Under the pieces are notes generated by a model that saw only the letters and a program-made list of their open reading frames with translations, was not told the DNA's origin and ran no database searches. 48,875 nucleotides of DNA from an uncultured Clostridia bacterium (GTDB taxonomy: Bacteria > Bacillota > Clostridia > Oscillospirales > CAG-272), in assembly GCA_944393415.1 (NCBI GenBank), contig CALYAD010000060.1:1-48875 (forward strand), written 5' to 3'. Made by a program: the position numbers and the translations under genes. Within the stretch, counting starts at the first letter, position 1. Every line of letters starts with the position of its first letter. This document shows positions 47,131 through 48,875 of this stretch, one piece after another.

Positions 47131-47826
47131 CTATTTATTGCATATGCTTTTAAGTACAGGGGCGTATTTGGGTTTGAAGAGCTTAAGCATTTCATCGCTT
47201 CTTGGGTATATCTCATTCAGGGCCTTATAAAATTTCTCACTGTGGTCAGGATGAATTAGATGAGTCAGCTCATGGCATACCACATATCTTATGTAATCAC
47301 GGTCGCACGCCGTAAGCGCCAACGTGAAGTTAAGATTTTTCTTTGAACTGCAGGAGCCCCAGCGTGAAGCGATGTCCTTTATACGTACGGAATTGTACTC
47401 AAGTCCGTTTTTTGCGGCCACTTCTTTTACGATTTTGGGAATGTAACGCTTTGACTCTGCCCGGAGGAATTCCTTGTAAAAAGCGCGGCATTCCTCCGGG
47501 GTCGCGGCTGCGGGGCAATGAAATCTTTGCCCGTCGAAAAAAAAGTGGTCGGTACCGTCATAATAAAGCGGGAAACGTAATCCGAAGTACAGGAGGGACA
47601 GGCTGTCGCTGTTTCCGAAGAGAAAACGGAGCAATTCACGATCGCGTTTTTCTCCCCGTTCGAGCAGTCTGGGTGCGTTTTGCCGGATAAAATCCAAGGC
47701 TTTGGATTTGGGATAGTTTCGTGGGCAATACAGCGAGAGAGTTCCGTCGCCGCGAAGTGTAAGACGAAGGTTGTTTCGGTTTGTACGGTAAATCAAATAT
47801 CTGTAATTACTGTTTTCCATATACAT
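47131..47826 (-). CDS. YgjP-type metallopeptidase (M48-like)
   Basis: A 231-residue cytoplasmic zinc protein of the YgjP/WLM-like family. The signature RWGSCSSKKNLNF (about 155-167) is followed by VCHELTHL (184-191, zinc ligands HELTH) and the third ligand in HSEKFY (195). Proteins of this family are conserved in bacteria, but their substrates are uncertain. Two in-frame ATGs (47826 and 47820) share the upstream AGAAAGGA. It is convergent with rarA and divergent from the YbaK gene, with 70 and 163 bp gaps. Confidence 0.85.
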   Translation of the reverse strand: MYMENSNYRYLIYRTNRNNLRLTLRGDGTLSLYCPRNYPKSKALDFIRQNAPRLLERGEKRDRELLRFLFGNSDSLSLLYFGLRFPLYYDGTDHFFFDGQRFHCPAAATPEECRAFYKEFLRAESKRYIPKIVKEVAAKNGLEYNSVRIKDIASRWGSCSSKKNLNFTLALTACDRDYIRYVVCHELTHLIHPDHSEKFYKALNEIYPRSDEMLKLFKPKYAPVLKSICNK

Positions 47827-47989
47827 GCCCGATCCTTTCTGATAAATCTGTTGTTCTGGAAGCTGTTTGCGCTTTTATTACGTTGTTGCTGTTTATAAGC
47901 GTTACAAACAGCTTTATATATTTCGGAAATTTATTTCGTATTTTAATCAATATGTTTATAGCCGCTTATATGCGGGAATGGGGATCAAT

Positions 47990-48463
47990 ATGAATAAAAC
48001 GAACGTGATGAGGATGCTGGACGCTGATGGTATAGAATATGAAGCGCTTGAATATCTTCCTGACGATAATGACCTGAGCGGCGTACATGTAGCCGATCAG
48101 ATAGGAATACCAAGAGAACAGGTATTCAAAACCTTGGTGGCGAGAGGGAACAAAACCGGTCCGGTGGTATTTGTTATACCTTGCGAAGCGGAGCTTGACC
48201 TTAAAAAATGCGCAGTTGTATCAGGAAATAAAAACGTTGAGCTTTTAACTGTAAAAGAGCTGTTACCGGTTACGGGATACATACGGGGAGGTTGCTCTCC
48301 TATTGGAATGAAAAGAAAGTTTCCCGTATATTTCGATGAAAGCGTTACTCTTTATGATAAGATAACAGTGAGCGCCGGAGTAAGAGGGTGTCAGCTGCTT
48401 GTTGACAGCAAAAAAATTCTTGAGTTTACAGAGGGGATTTGCGTTGATGTAATCTCCTACTAA
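47990..48463 (+). CDS. ybaK: YbaK/EbsC-family aminoacyl-tRNA deacylase
   Basis: A protein of about 157 residues that removes mischarged cysteine (or proline/alanine) from tRNA. Characteristic segments are VFKTLVARGNKTGPVVFVIP, the catalytic lysine region, the GYIRGGCSPIGMKRKFPVYFD motif and the C-terminal VSAGVRGCQLLVD, in the order of the YbaK family. The start at 47990 has GGGGATC upstream; a longer in-frame reading to 47867 has no ribosome binding site. It stands alone upstream of the rRNA operon promoter. The Cys-tRNA(Pro) deacylase role is inferred from the GCSPIG motif typical of YbaK. Confidence 0.9.
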   Translation: MNKTNVMRMLDADGIEYEALEYLPDDNDLSGVHVADQIGIPREQVFKTLVARGNKTGPVVFVIPCEAELDLKKCAVVSGNKNVELLTVKELLPVTGYIRGGCSPIGMKRKFPVYFDESVTLYDKITVSAGVRGCQLLVDSKKILEFTEGICVDVISY

Positions 48464-48682
48464 AATTATATCATAGTGTTATAAATAATTATATAAAAAT
48501 TACCGAATTTTTTATTAAAAATGTAATCGGTTAATTTGGGAATCTGCATTTTAATAATCGAAATTTTGTTTAAGAAGAGAAAGCAAGAATTAATAATTGT
48601 TGAATACGCACAAAAACGATATAATAATTGGCGAAGTAATTATACAACTGACCAAAAATAAAAAATAGTAGTAAAAAGGGTA

Positions 48683-48711
48683 TTGACAAAAGGAGTAGGA
48701 AGTGATATAAT
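48683..48711 (+). promoter_or_regulatory. rRNA operon promoter
   Basis: TTGACA (48683-48688), 17 bp, TATAAT (48706-48711), a perfect consensus expected for a highly expressed rRNA operon. Confidence 0.85.
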
Positions 48712-48875
48712 ATACGAGCGCTCTTTTGAGGGGAGAGCCTGAGGAGAGGCGCAAGAAGAGAAATGATCCTTGAAAATTGAACAACGAAGAGATAGTACGA
48801 AAAAGTACGAAAAAGGAAGCGGAGGTAGAGATACCGAAAGCAACCAAATCTCGACAATTCCTAAGAGAACAGTAA
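48712..48875 (+). ncRNA. Leader of an rRNA operon, 16S gene beyond the window
   Basis: The transcript start region (GAGCGCTCTTTTGAGGGGAGAGC forms a stem) runs into CCTTGAAAATTGAACAACG at about 48769-48787. This CTTTGAAAA(C/T)TGAACA element precedes 16S rRNA in Clostridia. No rRNA sequence itself is in the window. Confidence 0.75.

Noticed and set aside
1..48875. CRISPR array or Cas genes
   Set aside because: No regularly spaced identical repeats with unique spacers and no cas-like proteins; the only tandem repeats are in the CobW coding region and short hairpins.

Overview
The window is a chromosomal segment of an anaerobic, probably gut-dwelling member of the Firmicutes, class Clostridia. 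This rests on consensus -35/-10 promoters with 17-bp spacing, very strong AAAGGA-type ribosome binding sites, BspA-type leucine-rich repeats, a clostridial carboxyspermidine cluster, a short FeoB-associated cysteine-rich protein, and an rRNA leader typical of the group. I cannot name a genus. GC content is intermediate, and the 40.7-45.5 kb stretch is clearly more AT-rich.

Layout. 0.2-4.9 kb (minus strand): an ImmA/IrrE protease with its XRE repressor, a FeoB-associated membrane peptide behind a palindromic operator, a HAD phosphatase, and a membrane BspA-repeat protein coupled to an acidic unknown. 5.1-6.2 kb: tRNA-Gly, an AT-rich orphan and a MITE-like element. 6.2-12.3 kb (minus): a polyamine operon (speA-type decarboxylase, speE, speB, carboxyspermidine dehydrogenase, carboxynorspermidine decarboxylase) preceded by more than 1 kb of gene-free DNA with two promoters and a structured RNA ending in a perfect terminator. 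13.4-14.3 kb: a truncated lipoprotein and an acetyltransferase. 14.5-21 kb (minus): an aconitase-family hydratase, a KdgF-like cupin, a TIM-barrel epimerase and a lipoprotein polysaccharide lyase (PL8), which together look like a uronate/glycosaminoglycan module. 21.3-26.5 kb: a membrane protein, a HAD phosphatase, and glutamyl- and glutaminyl-tRNA synthetases. 26.6-30.7 kb: a GNAT, two CobW-type GTPases (one with a His/Asp/Cys repeat tract, one fused to a TIGR03943/DUF1980-like domain), and a PHP phosphoesterase. 30.9-40.3 kb: an OmpR-type regulator with a degenerate receiver, a 2-hydroxyacid dehydrogenase, two ABC exporters, an acetyltransferase, an esterase and an UgtP/MGDG-synthase-like glycosyltransferase. 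40.7-45.5 kb: eight small orphan genes, three of them paralogous and one DUF4279-like, resembling an array of polymorphic-toxin immunity genes; it abuts the 3' end of tRNA-Ser. 45.8-48.5 kb: rarA, a YgjP-type metallopeptidase and a YbaK deacylase. The window ends inside the promoter and leader of an rRNA operon.

The main unexplained structure is noncoding. A family of roughly 75-110 bp repeats starting GCGTGAAA and containing TTTCACGCATAAATTTT occurs at least seven times, usually immediately upstream of a start codon and twice as tandem dimers ahead of ABC exporter genes. A MITE-like element with palindromic ends, a two-promoter structured RNA ahead of the polyamine operon, and a shared hairpin/Shine-Dalgarno leader are separate signals. 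The best candidates for undescribed biology are the polyamine leader RNA, the repeat family as 5'-UTR modules, and the orphan immunity-like array.
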